From: Sporosarcina ureae | GTDB lineage: Bacteria > Bacillota > Bacilli > Bacillales_A > Planococcaceae | Assembly (NCBI RefSeq): GCF_002082015.1 | Contig: NZ_CP015109.1 | Span: 1,118,001-1,182,000 of the forward strand | Reading direction: 5' to 3' | DNA length: 64,000 nucleotides | Shown here: piece by piece, positions 18,022 to 26,814 of the stretch | Position numbering within the stretch: the first letter of the stretch is position 1 | Layout: every line of letters starts with the position of its first letter | Notes under the pieces: model-generated | Database searches by the model: none | What the model was told of the DNA's origin: nothing | Seen by the model: the letters and a program-made list of their open reading frames with translations, nothing else | Translations under genes and position numbers: made by a program

Positions 18022-18729
18022 ATGCAACTTACTATTGATACTTCTATATTCTCGAAAATTCCTGATTTTAAATTAGGCATAATCTATTATAACAAAACAA
18101 TCGTCTCCGCATCACCTCAGATGCTAAAAGGACGACTACAATTATTCCAAGAACAACTATACTTCGAGCTACTCGATAAAGATTTCACGGATTTTAACGG
18201 TCTAGCAGAGTGGCGATCCATTTGGGCAACTCTCGGTGCAGACCCGTCGACTAAGCCACCAGCTCTTCAATTACTCTTACAACAGATCAAAGATCGTCAC
18301 TATACTCCATCCTTCCATAGTGCAGAAGATCTGAATACGTTCTTTTCCTTGCAATACGAAATTCCGACTGTTATTTACGATGCGGACAAAATAGCAGGAG
18401 ATATCATGTTGTCTATCGGCACCGCTGAGGATGGCTACGAAGGATTGAATAATCAATTCAATACCTTGGAAAACATCTTACTCCTAAGCGACGGTTACAG
18501 TCCATTCGGTAGTCCATATGTTGATTCTATACGAACAGCCGTAACAGAGGAAACAGAAAACGTCATCCAACTTCTTTTCATTCGCCCTTCATTGGAGCAA
18601 GATCAGGCTTTACAACTAACTAATGCTTGTGGCAAAATGTTCACAAGCATCAACGGTGGGGACTATCAAAGCTCTGTATTGGATAGACAGAATCCTAACT
18701 TCATCCTAACAAAAGAGGTGGAACAATGA
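18022..18729 (+). CDS. B3/B4 tRNA-binding-domain protein
   Basis: A standalone protein of about 235 residues, similar to the B3/B4 domain of phenylalanyl-tRNA synthetase beta. Such proteins are thought to act on or bind tRNA. Recognisable parts are WRSIWATLGADPSTKPPALQ at about 68-87 and the ISLQYEIP/DAD segment. The ATG at 18022 is preferred over the GTG at 18013 because AGGTGA lies upstream of it. The stop overlaps the start of the next gene (ATGA), so the two products are translationally coupled and probably act together. Confidence 0.78.
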   Translation: MQLTIDTSIFSKIPDFKLGIIYYNKTIVSASPQMLKGRLQLFQEQLYFELLDKDFTDFNGLAEWRSIWATLGADPSTKPPALQLLLQQIKDRHYTPSFHSAEDLNTFFSLQYEIPTVIYDADKIAGDIMLSIGTAEDGYEGLNNQFNTLENILLLSDGYSPFGSPYVDSIRTAVTEETENVIQLLFIRPSLEQDQALQLTNACGKMFTSINGGDYQSSVLDRQNPNFILTKEVEQ

Positions 18730-19238
18730 ACATTACATTAGCTGAAGGCATTAAATTAAAAAGCATTCTATCTAAGCAAATACGTGAACTAGAAACAGAA
18801 GCCCAACGAGTGGCTTTCATAACGGTTGAAAAAGGCGCACCACGTCCGATCATCAGCCGAACATTACAAGATGTAGAAGCTGAAATGGAACAAGTGAGAC
18901 TAGACCAACGCAAACTAGATTATCTCATCTACGTAGCAAACAGTACAAATACGGTAGAATTCGAAGGCAAACAACTACCATTAGTTGAAGCCATTGAACT
19001 GGCTATCCAATTGCGTGCAAAGTCTTCTTACTATAAACAATTTTCTTTAGCGAGTAAAGAAGAAATACAATACGGTTTTGCCGAATCGACTACAATTTAT
19101 CGAGTGGCTTTGTTTGATCCAGAAGAGTATCGACTGAAAGCACAGCAAGCCGAAAAAGCTGCTCACCAACTATCGAATCGTATTAATATGAAAAACTATA
19201 CAATCGTTCTCGACTTCGATGGCGCTAATTACTTTTAA
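18726..19238 (+). CDS. DIP1984-like coiled-coil protein
   Basis: A 170-residue protein with two long helical regions: LAEGIKLKSILSKQIREL at the start and residues 55-100. It has a conserved-looking YLIYVANSTN segment and an EALELAIQLRAKSSYYKQF-like region after it. The pattern resembles the DIP1984 family, whose function is not known. It overlaps the B3/B4-domain gene by four bases. A 10- to 11-bp hairpin (CCTCAAAAAGG / CCTTTTTGAGG) follows the stop, but without a T run. Confidence 0.55.
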   Translation: MNITLAEGIKLKSILSKQIRELETEAQRVAFITVEKGAPRPIISRTLQDVEAEMEQVRLDQRKLDYLIYVANSTNTVEFEGKQLPLVEAIELAIQLRAKSSYYKQFSLASKEEIQYGFAESTTIYRVALFDPEEYRLKAQQAEKAAHQLSNRINMKNYTIVLDFDGANYF

Positions 19239-19592
19239 CCTCAAAAAGGTGAGACTCCTTTTTGAGGCATAGAGTGGGAAATATGTACTTAAACTTGCTA
19301 AACCAATTACACGTTACCCTTTACACATTGACCAATGACCTATTACCAACCACGTCCATGGCAATGAACCCTTACTGAGTAACACCCTTTCATATTTCCC
19401 CTCTGTGGCCTGCTACCTGTCATTTTGACAGATAGCAGGCGTTTTTTTGTGTTTTTCAATAAAAGAGGAAGCAGGACGTGGCTAGTAAGAAATCTGAAGA
19501 AAATTGAATCATCACTTCTTGAGGATCCTAACCTTATAAATAACTGTAATCGGGGTAGACTACAGGTAAATAAATGATTTGAGTGAGGAGTA
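19239..19592. other. Intergenic region with two hairpins and no gene
   Basis: No convincing ORF lies here. A CCTCAAAAAGG / CCTTTTTGAGG hairpin sits at 19239-19268. A second, strong terminator is at 19408-19448, about 170 bases beyond the last gene on its strand. The 140 bases between the hairpins show no clear promoter, so a small RNA is possible but unproven. Confidence 0.5.
19408..19448 (+). terminator. Orphan strong terminator
   Basis: GCCTGCTA-C-CTGTC pairs with GACAG-A-TAGCAGGC around ATTTT and is followed by GTTTTTTT. No plus-strand gene ends within 160 bases. Confidence 0.8.
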
Positions 19593-19979
19593 ATGAATAT
19601 GCCGAACAAGCAACAGGGACACAGCTATAAAGAACAACAAATGAAACAGCAGCAGCAACAATTGAAGGATAACCAATCGCTAGTCGAACAACAATTTGAT
19701 ACAAAAAAGAAGATGGCATTAAAAGCGATGCAACAAGCAGTACAAACACTCCAACAGATGTCGTCTATGTCAGATTTGGCGACATTGCAACAAGCACAAC
19801 AACAACTGCAACAAGCTGTCCAGCAGCTAAATTATTTGCAAGGCATCTCGATTACACAGTCCACGACCGCTGAACAACAGCAACTAGAACAAGTACAACA
19901 ACAGATTGAACAGGCAGCGCAGACACTCCAACTCATACAATCTCTAAACAACGGAAATCAAAGCTTTAAAAAAGGTTAA
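19593..19979 (+). CDS. Glutamine-rich coiled-coil protein
   Basis: A 128-residue protein in which about 40 residues are glutamine. It has runs such as KQQQQQLKD and a heptad-like pattern from about residue 45 to 115 (LQQAQQQLQQAVQQL). There is no membrane segment, cysteine or signal peptide. GTGAGGAG lies before the ATG, and a bidirectional terminator follows the stop, so it is a genuine single-gene transcript. No family was recognised. Glutamine-rich small proteins are seen in spore coats, but no such link is shown here. Confidence 0.7.
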   Translation: MNMPNKQQGHSYKEQQMKQQQQQLKDNQSLVEQQFDTKKKMALKAMQQAVQTLQQMSSMSDLATLQQAQQQLQQAVQQLNYLQGISITQSTTAEQQQLEQVQQQIEQAAQTLQLIQSLNNGNQSFKKG

Positions 19980-20020
19980 AAAACATCCAAGACTTTCTAT
20001 GAAAGTCTTGGATGTTTTTT
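19977..20020. terminator. Bidirectional terminator overlapping the xdh small-subunit stop
   Basis: AAAACATCCAAGACTTTC and GAAAGTCTTGGATGTTTT form an 18-bp stem around TAT. The minus-strand iron-sulfur subunit gene ends with its TAG in the loop, so its last eight codons form one arm. Confidence 0.88.
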
Positions 20021-20506
20021 ATTTGCGGAATGATTATTTGTTTCCATCAATGAATTCACTACATCTTTTATCTCTTGGTATCCCGTACATCTACAAATAT
20101 TAGATTGCAGCCACTCTTCTACAATTTCTTCTTTTGCATCTGGGTGTTTGGTTAATAAAGCATGACAATTGACGATAAAACCGGGTGTACAAAATCCGCA
20201 TTGAATCGCCCACTTATTAGCAAAGGCCTCTCGTACAGGCGAATCTAATAGCCCTTCAATTGTCATGATCGGTAAATCAACTACTTCAACAGCCAACGAT
20301 AAACAGGAATGGCTGGGTTCTCCGTTCACAAGCACTGTACACGCTCCGCAATCCCCATTTTCACACGAACGCTTGGCGCCTGTTAATCCAAGTTTCTCCC
20401 TTAAAGTATACAAAAGTGTATCCGCGTTCCGAACAACCGCCTCCTTTGTTTCTCCATTCACATGTAAATGAATAAAAGACTTGGACGTTGCGTTTTGTAT
20501 ATTCAT
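19997..20506 (-). CDS. Molybdenum hydroxylase [2Fe-2S] subunit (xanthine dehydrogenase type)
   Basis: The small iron-sulfur subunit of a three-subunit molybdenum hydroxylase (PucE/XdhC-like/CoxS family). It has an N-terminal plant-type ferredoxin cluster at C48, C53, C56 and C68, and the second [2Fe-2S] cluster at C103, C106, C138 and C140 (CGFCTPGF, CRCTGY). The length of 169 residues is normal. Its start overlaps the FAD subunit stop (ATGA), so it is translationally coupled. The substrate may be xanthine or another N-heterocycle; sequence does not decide. Confidence 0.88.
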   Translation of the reverse strand: MNIQNATSKSFIHLHVNGETKEAVVRNADTLLYTLREKLGLTGAKRSCENGDCGACTVLVNGEPSHSCLSLAVEVVDLPIMTIEGLLDSPVREAFANKWAIQCGFCTPGFIVNCHALLTKHPDAKEEIVEEWLQSNICRCTGYQEIKDVVNSLMETNNHSANKKHPRLS

Positions 20507-21339
20507 TCCCCCATCTCCATTTCTTCCATGACATCTAGTAACACATTTTTCAACACAAATGCTCTGTACTCTTTAGAACCTTGAAGGTCATCCACAATTT
20601 TGGAAGGCAAGCTTTCCATGACTTTGTCTATTCTATCCACAACAGAAATAGCCGAATCATTTAATATTGTCTCTATTTCATCGGATCTGAAAGGAAAATC
20701 ACACACACCGCTAAAAGCAACCCGTAGTTGGCTTTCCCTCAAGATGGCCGCTACCGACACGACAGGATAACCTACTTTCGAAAACTTGGTTCTCTTTAGA
20801 CTTATATACGGTAGGGCGAGATAGGATGAGTCAATAATAATTTGAAGAAGGATTTCCCCTGGGGAAGTATTCATTTTTTTATTAAATACAGAGTGTAAGG
20901 AGACGACTCTTTCATCAGTCTCTTTCGCCATTTTTACTTTCGCGTCTACTAGCAATAGGGGTAAAATACTTTCCTTATATATTAATTCACTATTTATATT
21001 CCCACCTATTGTAATTTTGTTTCGCGAGGTATGATCTGCAATTTGTTTAACAGTTGTGCCCAGCAAGGGAAATAGGTTGGAATTAGCGATTTTATTTAAT
21101 GATACTGCCGCTCCTATTACTACATCATCGCCTTGTTTTTCCAACACATTACATTCAGGAATTCCTTTACTGTCAATTATCGCATCCGCGTAAATTTTAT
21201 TCTTACGGGCAAAAGTAATAAATTCAGTGCCCCCGGAAATAATTAAGGCTTGTTCACCTTGTTTTCGTATTTCGTTGTACATGTTTATTGTGTCTGCAAC
21301 GGAGGATGGTTTAAAATACTGGAAATCAAATGAAATCAT
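20503..21339 (-). CDS. Molybdenum hydroxylase FAD-binding subunit
   Basis: The medium subunit carrying FAD (PucC/CoxM family), 278 residues. The N-terminal FDFQYFKPSSVADTINM start and the FAD-binding IISGGTEF and TIGGNINS segments are visible (about 33-40 and 111-118). The C-terminal CO-dehydrogenase flavoprotein domain follows from about 170. The usual GG-T-x2-P motif is altered to SGGTEFITFAR, within family variation. It overlaps both neighbouring genes by four bases, forming a tight large-medium-small operon. Confidence 0.85.
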   Translation of the reverse strand: MISFDFQYFKPSSVADTINMYNEIRKQGEQALIISGGTEFITFARKNKIYADAIIDSKGIPECNVLEKQGDDVVIGAAVSLNKIANSNLFPLLGTTVKQIADHTSRNKITIGGNINSELIYKESILPLLLVDAKVKMAKETDERVVSLHSVFNKKMNTSPGEILLQIIIDSSYLALPYISLKRTKFSKVGYPVVSVAAILRESQLRVAFSGVCDFPFRSDEIETILNDSAISVVDRIDKVMESLPSKIVDDLQGSKEYRAFVLKNVLLDVMEEMEMGE

Positions 21340-23681
21340 TTAGTCGCCTCCTTCTTAGTGTGCCAAATGGATTCGGGTGTTAGCGGCAATTCGTTTAATT
21401 GCACTCCAGTTGCAATGGAGAGGCTGTTTGCCAGGCACGCAGGCGCTCCAATAACACCGTATTCGCCTATACCACGAGCACCGAAGGGACCGTCTATCGC
21501 GGGGCTTTCAATAAAGTCAACATGATATTCCGCTGGTTGTTCCCCGTAACGCAACATCGGATATTTCCGAAGGTCCCCGTTTTGCACAATGCCATTCTCA
21601 TCGAAGACAAACTTTTCGCTTGTCGCGTAACTTAAGCCCATATACATTCCGCCACGCATTTGTTGTGCTGCCGTCATCGGGTTAATAATGGTTCCCCCAT
21701 CAAGGACCGTAACACCTCTTAAAATGGAATACGTCAAATCTCTTGTGTTCAATTCAATTTCTACAGCCTGTACACCAACTGACCACCAAGGTCCAGGCTT
21801 TCCAAAACCAGTTTGTGGATCCATCGGTGTTAAATGCCGTTGTATATGTTTTCCGACTCCTACAATTTGTCCTTCAATTGAATGTCCGCTTGGATACGTG
21901 TATCCTAGAGAAATATCCTTAATCTCTACACCCATTGTTGGATCAGGTTTTAAGTACACCCTCCCACTGCCTACATCCAAGTCATCGGGAGAGCATTGAA
22001 GCACAATAGCAGCTGTTTTTTTCAACTGGGCTATTGCATGATCCGCAGCATACACAACAGCACGTCCTGCTAGAAAAGTTGTGCTGCTTGCGACTGTTCT
22101 CCATTGGTGTGGATCATATTGTGTATTTACTTCCATTGTGACATGAATTTTATTCATATCCATATTTAATTTTTCCGCAAGAATTTGTCCAAGAATTGTT
22201 TTAGTTCCTTGTCCAATCTCTATGGCGGCACAATTTAAATTCACGCTGCCGTCTGCCTCAAAAATGATTATGGCGCCCGCCTGTGCATTTGTAGCCGTTG
22301 TTGAGGTCTTCCAGAAGGTACTAATCCCTTTCGTGCGCACTAAATTTTTTCCACTTTCAACTCTTTGGCCTTCATCCCATTCAATCAACTCTTTGGCACG
22401 GTTAATACATTTCTCCAAATCACCTATATTATTCGCCGTCAATACGGTTTGTGTCGGCGATGTATCCCCCGGTTTTATACCATTCATAATACGAAACTGG
22501 AGCGGGTCAATATGCAACTTTTCCGCCAGCCGGTCCATCGTCCGTTCTACTGCAAATGTAAGTTCAGGGTGTCCATAGCCCCTGAATGAAGTGGCAAATG
22601 GATGATTTGTATACATACAATACGAATCGCACCATACATTTGGAATGTTATACGGACCTGTAGAATCGATTGCCGCTGCCCTTGTGATTCCAGCGGCTTG
22701 GTCGGAATATGCACCCGCATCGATTAAATACGTATATTTGCCTGCAACTAATTTACCTTCTTTCGTTACACCAAGCTGTACAGTTGCATCAAAACCAATA
22801 CGACACGGAGCTGTTGTCATATCTTCCTCTCGGTCAAATTCCAACTTCACTAACTTCCCCCCTACAGCCTTCGAAGCCAAATAGGCCAGTGGTTCCAACT
22901 GAACTGTGCCTTTTCCGCCAAACGCACCGCCAACCATCGGAATATGAACGAGGATGTTACCTACGTCAACATTGAAAAATTGATTCAGCACTTTTTTTAT
23001 TGTAAATGGTGACTGACTGCAAGTATGTACAATAACCTTACCTGCCGGATTAATTTCAACTCGGGTACTTCTTGTTTCCAACGCAACATGATCTGAAAGA
23101 TTAAATGAGTAAGTCGCTGTGATAGTTTCTTCACTACTTGCCCAAGCCGAATCAAAATCACCTTTACGTATTTTAATATGGCTTCCAATATTTGTAGATG
23201 CTTGCGGATAAACATCGCTTATAATTTTCGTGTATTGTTCAGCATTTTCATGGACAAGTGGTGCGTCTTTTTGAAATGCTTGTTGGACAGAGTTCACAAT
23301 AGGCAAAGGTTCATATTCAACTTTCACTTTTTCGGTTGCGCGTTTTGCCTGATATTCATGATCTGCTACGACAATTGCTACAGGTTCGCCATAATAACGA
23401 ACTTTTTCAAATGCAAGCGGGGGGCGATCTGCTAAAATGGGGCCAATATGATACGGAAACATTTCGCCAGTAACAATCGCACGCACACCTGGCATTTTCC
23501 ATGCTTCAGTCGTATCTATGGAAATAATCTTGGCATGGGCTTGCGTGCTTTTCACAAGTTTCGCGTGCAAAAGACCAGGGGCCGAATAATCCCCTACGTA
23601 TCTAACTTTTCCAGTCGATTTTTCCACTGCATCAATCCGTTGTTGAGGTTTCCCAACAGTCGTCAATATTTTATTCGTCAT
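21336..23681 (-). CDS. Molybdenum hydroxylase large (molybdopterin) subunit
   Basis: The catalytic subunit binding the molybdenum cofactor (PucD/XdhA/CoxL family), 781 residues. Motifs in order are RIDAVEKSTGKVRYVGD (start), the Moco-binding VGGAFGGKG at about residue 250, SFRGYGHPE at about 365, EIGQGTKT at about 477, and GARGIGE near 738, with the active-site Glu. There is no Cys at the CO-dehydrogenase loop position, which argues against carbon monoxide oxidation. Xanthine/purine or other heterocycle hydroxylation fits, with xdhC and mocA as divergent neighbours. Confidence 0.88.
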   Translation of the reverse strand: MTNKILTTVGKPQQRIDAVEKSTGKVRYVGDYSAPGLLHAKLVKSTQAHAKIISIDTTEAWKMPGVRAIVTGEMFPYHIGPILADRPPLAFEKVRYYGEPVAIVVADHEYQAKRATEKVKVEYEPLPIVNSVQQAFQKDAPLVHENAEQYTKIISDVYPQASTNIGSHIKIRKGDFDSAWASSEETITATYSFNLSDHVALETRSTRVEINPAGKVIVHTCSQSPFTIKKVLNQFFNVDVGNILVHIPMVGGAFGGKGTVQLEPLAYLASKAVGGKLVKLEFDREEDMTTAPCRIGFDATVQLGVTKEGKLVAGKYTYLIDAGAYSDQAAGITRAAAIDSTGPYNIPNVWCDSYCMYTNHPFATSFRGYGHPELTFAVERTMDRLAEKLHIDPLQFRIMNGIKPGDTSPTQTVLTANNIGDLEKCINRAKELIEWDEGQRVESGKNLVRTKGISTFWKTSTTATNAQAGAIIIFEADGSVNLNCAAIEIGQGTKTILGQILAEKLNMDMNKIHVTMEVNTQYDPHQWRTVASSTTFLAGRAVVYAADHAIAQLKKTAAIVLQCSPDDLDVGSGRVYLKPDPTMGVEIKDISLGYTYPSGHSIEGQIVGVGKHIQRHLTPMDPQTGFGKPGPWWSVGVQAVEIELNTRDLTYSILRGVTVLDGGTIINPMTAAQQMRGGMYMGLSYATSEKFVFDENGIVQNGDLRKYPMLRYGEQPAEYHVDFIESPAIDGPFGARGIGEYGVIGAPACLANSLSIATGVQLNELPLTPESIWHTKKEATK

Positions 23682-23705
23682 ACCTTACCCTCTCCCTTGC
23701 ATTAT

Positions 23706-23897
23706 TTAACGTACAACGATAATTATTGTGTTCATGTCAATCTCATGAGCTGAAGCATCCATAATTTTTTCAAGTGTCATGCTGGTTTTCTGTAATTCCT
23801 TTTGATCTGTCACGACAAAAACAGGTGCACCTCCGCCTTGAATTGTTTCAGGTTTCGTCGTAATGACTGCAGCAATTGCAGCTAGCTGATTTTCCAA
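23706..23897 (-). CDS. Small partner protein of the YIEGIA membrane protein
   Basis: A protein of about 63-66 residues with an alternating hydrophobic pattern (AAIAAVITTKP, PVFVVTD, NTIIIVVR). In Bacillales and Clostridia a small gene beside the YIEGIA family is annotated as a capping complex subunit for YIEGIA, and position and size fit. The TTG at 23897 is best spaced from GGGAG; a TTG at 23906 is in frame but too close. It lies between the YIEGIA gene and the molybdenum hydroxylase large subunit. Function is unknown. Confidence 0.6.
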   Translation of the reverse strand: MENQLAAIAAVITTKPETIQGGGAPVFVVTDQKELQKTSMTLEKIMDASAHEIDMNTIIIVVR

Positions 23898-23967
23898 TTC
23901 ACTCAACTCCCGATTATGCGGACTTCAGACGTATTCCCAACTGTAATCCATATAGTTTGCTGTTATT

Positions 23968-24845
23968 TTATGATTTTCCTTTATCCGCTTCCTTAGGCAT
24001 CCGAATTGCACTATCTAGTATGGGAACTTTGTCCAGGACCGCCTTGATTTGATGAAATTCTTTTTCCCGCGGCAAGAAAAACAATGCAATCCGACCGTCT
24101 GCCATATCTCTCTTCGTTAGTGGAATCAAAGCAGGTTCTCCCGAGTCAAGGTAACTCCCCAGGATAGTCGCCACGTGATGTAACATCGCCTGCCGCTGTC
24201 CTAGGAATGACAATGTTACAATACTATTCTGATTTTTGGGAATGACAATTGCACCAACTGCTTGTTCACTAATGATTTTCCTCGTATCCTCTAGTCCCAC
24301 GTTTTTAATTAATATATCCCCAACAAAGAGCGTCGGTCCCTCGAAGCGGACAGCTGCCTCTGTCACATCTGCGACATCCTGCAAAGACTTTCCTGTCATA
24401 TTAAACTTCACAATAATGAGCATGACAATCCCACCGATTATTCCTATCCAAAATGCAAATACAGCACACAACGTAGTGACAAGTGCCGTAAACATTACTA
24501 AATAATTTCGGCTTTCAAACGCCTGGGCCATTCCTTCAACGAAAGGGGCCCCACGCTTAACGAGTTCAAATGTATCTATCTTCTCAAGTGATTCCCTTTC
24601 CATTTTTCTAACTTCTCGGAACTGGGTCGCTGCAAGGCCAAGAAACGTAACAGCTGTCCAGTCAGATTCTAGAACAGCTGGAATCGCAACCGCACCAATA
24701 AAAGCGGAAATAAAACCAAAAGAGAGATGAATAATTCTCCCAGTAGGATAGGTTGGATATTGCCGAAAATCAGTACGTAACAAAAGCATTCGTGCAACAA
24801 TCCAAAAATAATTCCGATTATGACTGGAAGTAAGTAAGGACCCAC
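23968..24845 (-). pseudogene. YIEGIA-family membrane protein, N-terminus frameshifted
   Basis: The main frame (24789 to 23968, 273 residues) contains LLLRTDFRQYPTYPTG, a FVEGMA segment at the position of the family's YIEGIA motif, several membrane helices and a soluble C-terminal part. The expected N-terminal helix lies in another frame: from a GTG at 24845 with AGGAGG eight bases upstream it reads VGPYLLPVIIGIIFG. The second frame continues IVARMLLLRTD from about 24801. One extra A in GGATTG would fuse them. It is therefore either a one-base deletion or a sequencing error. It heads the molybdenum hydroxylase operon. Confidence 0.7.
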
Positions 24846-24882
24846 ATATAACACCTCCTTGAAGAATTATAGATCTAACGTA

Positions 24883-24900
24883 TTCTAACCAAAATTAGAA
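24883..24900. promoter_or_regulatory. Palindrome in the divergent xdh/xdhC promoter region
   Basis: TTCTAA and TTAGAA are separated by CCAAAA, next to a TATAAT at about 24907. It is a plausible operator for the divergent molybdenum hydroxylase and xdhC transcripts; the regulator is unknown. Confidence 0.35.
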
Positions 24901-24988
24901 CAAGTTATAATCTAATGATGATTTTTAAGGAAATGAATAATACGGTCACATAGTGGCTAAAGTGGTGGAAAAGAATGAAGGTGAGAAA

Positions 24989-25987
24989 TTGCAGTCAATT
25001 CAGCAAATGATTGAAACTGTATTGGTTGATGTCCAACCCACTGTACTTGCAATGATAGTTAAGGTGGAAGGATCCTCCTATAGAAAGGAAGGTACCTGGA
25101 TGCTTCTTCGAGAGAATGGTGTGCAGATAGGTATGATTAGTGGTGGGTGTATAGAAAATGATTTACATAGCCGTGCGACTCAATTATTTAGGACAGGCAA
25201 GGTGGATACTGTTCTATATGATTTAAGTTCCGTAGACGACCTTGGTTGGGGTCGCGGCGCGGGATGTAATGGTATGATCACAGTATTAGTGCGTGATATT
25301 GATGAGGATTTCCGAAGTATCCTTGGTATTGCACACAAACAATTATTAGCCAATGAACCTACATATTTTTTTCAATCTATGACGGACTTTAATCAGTATG
25401 GATGTATAACCTCTGATGGACATCAATTTGGGGGAATACAATCAAACATTACACTTAATTTTAAAAGTATAATACCGTTTCAAACAAAAGCTGAACAACT
25501 CGATTTCGATGAAGAATCGGTTTATTGCCAACTTATATGGCCACAACCCCTTCTTTATATAATTGGGGCTGGCGTTGATGCTAGACCACTTGCACGAATT
25601 TCTGAGAATCTCGGTTATGCGGTCCATATCTTTGATTGGCGAAGCAGTGTTTGTAATGAAGTTCACTTCCCAACCGCGACTTCTATTCAAATTGGTGATG
25701 TTGCAAAGTTACTATTAAATGTAAAATTTAGCCCGTTGGATTCAGTTGTCCTTATGACACATGACTTTCAATTGGACTTTGAAATCGGACGTTATTTACT
25801 TAATTTCAAGTTGCTATACTTTGGTATTTTAGGATCAGAAAAAAGAACGAAACGATTATTTGATGGAGTACTACCATATAATGTTCATTCGCCAGTAGGA
25901 TTATCGATTGGAGCGGATGGACCTGAAGAAATCGCTGTCAGTATCGTAGCGGAACTTATTGCTGTGAGACGAGGGAAAATAATATGA
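24989..25987 (+). CDS. XdhC/CoxI-family molybdenum-cofactor maturation protein
   Basis: A protein that binds and sulfurates or inserts molybdenum cofactor into xanthine-dehydrogenase-type enzymes. The N-terminal XdhC domain has VEGSSYRKEGTWMLL, ISGGCIE and GRGAGCNG. The C-terminal Rossmann domain begins LLYIIGAGVDARPL and ends in GLSIGADGPEEIAVSIVAE. The frame opens at a GTG (24953), but AAGGTGAG before the TTG at 24989 makes that the better start (332 residues). It is divergent from the molybdenum hydroxylase operon and overlaps mocA by four bases. Confidence 0.85.
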   Translation: MQSIQQMIETVLVDVQPTVLAMIVKVEGSSYRKEGTWMLLRENGVQIGMISGGCIENDLHSRATQLFRTGKVDTVLYDLSSVDDLGWGRGAGCNGMITVLVRDIDEDFRSILGIAHKQLLANEPTYFFQSMTDFNQYGCITSDGHQFGGIQSNITLNFKSIIPFQTKAEQLDFDEESVYCQLIWPQPLLYIIGAGVDARPLARISENLGYAVHIFDWRSSVCNEVHFPTATSIQIGDVAKLLLNVKFSPLDSVVLMTHDFQLDFEIGRYLLNFKLLYFGILGSEKRTKRLFDGVLPYNVHSPVGLSIGADGPEEIAVSIVAELIAVRRGKII

Positions 25988-26582
25988 AAATCGTTGGCGT
26001 TTATCTTGCTGCTGGAAACAGCACCCGAATGGGTACCCATAAATTAGCACTACCTGTTGGTACTATGTCTCTTGGTAGCTTGGCACTTGAGACTGCATTG
26101 AATTCACCACTTGATGAAGTCTATGTGATCGTAAAAGATACAGATAACGTGGAATGGATTCCTTCATGTATGAAATCGAATGCTAAATGTACAATCATCC
26201 AATGTGCTACTTCAGATACAGGCCAATCTGAATCCTTGCGCTGCGGCATTCAACACGCCCAAGATCATCGTGCTGATGGCGTACTTGTCATGCTAGCTGA
26301 TCAACCTTTCATAACGGTTCAAATGCTTTCGGAAATGATCAATTGTATGAAATTATATCCTGTAGATCGTGGCCACTACATTTGAACAATCATTACACCG
26401 CCTGTTCTATTTTCTTCCTCCATGTATCCCGACCTTTTAAAGTTACGCGGAGATAAGGGTGCACGTGCGATTTTGCAAGGGGACTTTCTTCAAAAAGGGA
26501 AGCTTTGACCTGTAACGACAAAAGACTTGTATTCGATGTCGATACAGATGAGGATTACCAAACGTTTAAAGCCTTCGAATGA
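25984..26582 (+). pseudogene. mocA: Molybdenum cofactor cytidylyltransferase (mocA), frameshifted
   Basis: The first 120 codons read as a normal MobA/MocA nucleotidyltransferase: YLAAGNSTRMGTHKLALP at the start and the metal-binding ADQPF at about 100-104. The frame is lost after MKLYPVD. Homology continues in other frames: VATTFEQS, then PPVLFSSSMYPDLLKLRGDKG, then CNDKRLVFDVDTDEDYQTF to a TGA at 26582. At least three small deletions (near 26369, 26391 and 26507) explain this. Unless these are base-calling errors, cytosine addition to Moco must come from elsewhere. Confidence 0.8.
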
Positions 26583-26654
26583 ACAATATGAAAGCCTTGT
26601 CATGTCAAAAAAATTAATGCATGAATAACCATTGGCAGATCTGCCGGCATCGTC

Positions 26655-26693
26655 ACCCCCATCCGTCAAGCGTAGTTGCATGAGAATGGGGGT
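26655..26693. repeat. Isolated hairpin in a decayed intergenic region
   Basis: ACCCCCAT and ATGGGGGT form an 8-bp perfect stem with a 23-base loop and no T run. The rest of 26583-26814 shows no coding or regulatory signal. Confidence 0.4.
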
Positions 26694-26814
26694 CATAAAG
26701 CCTTATAGGTCATTCAACTTTTCAATTATGGCTCGTCCAATTCGCAAAAAAATCCTTATTTCTTTATATGTTGGCCTCCAAACAAATCGATTACTTTTCT
26801 CTAGCAGTAATAAT

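Noticed and set aside
23706..23897. Small gene as a molybdenum-hydroxylase subunit
   Set aside because: It has no cofactor-binding motif, and the three standard subunits are complete; the YIEGIA partner assignment fits better.
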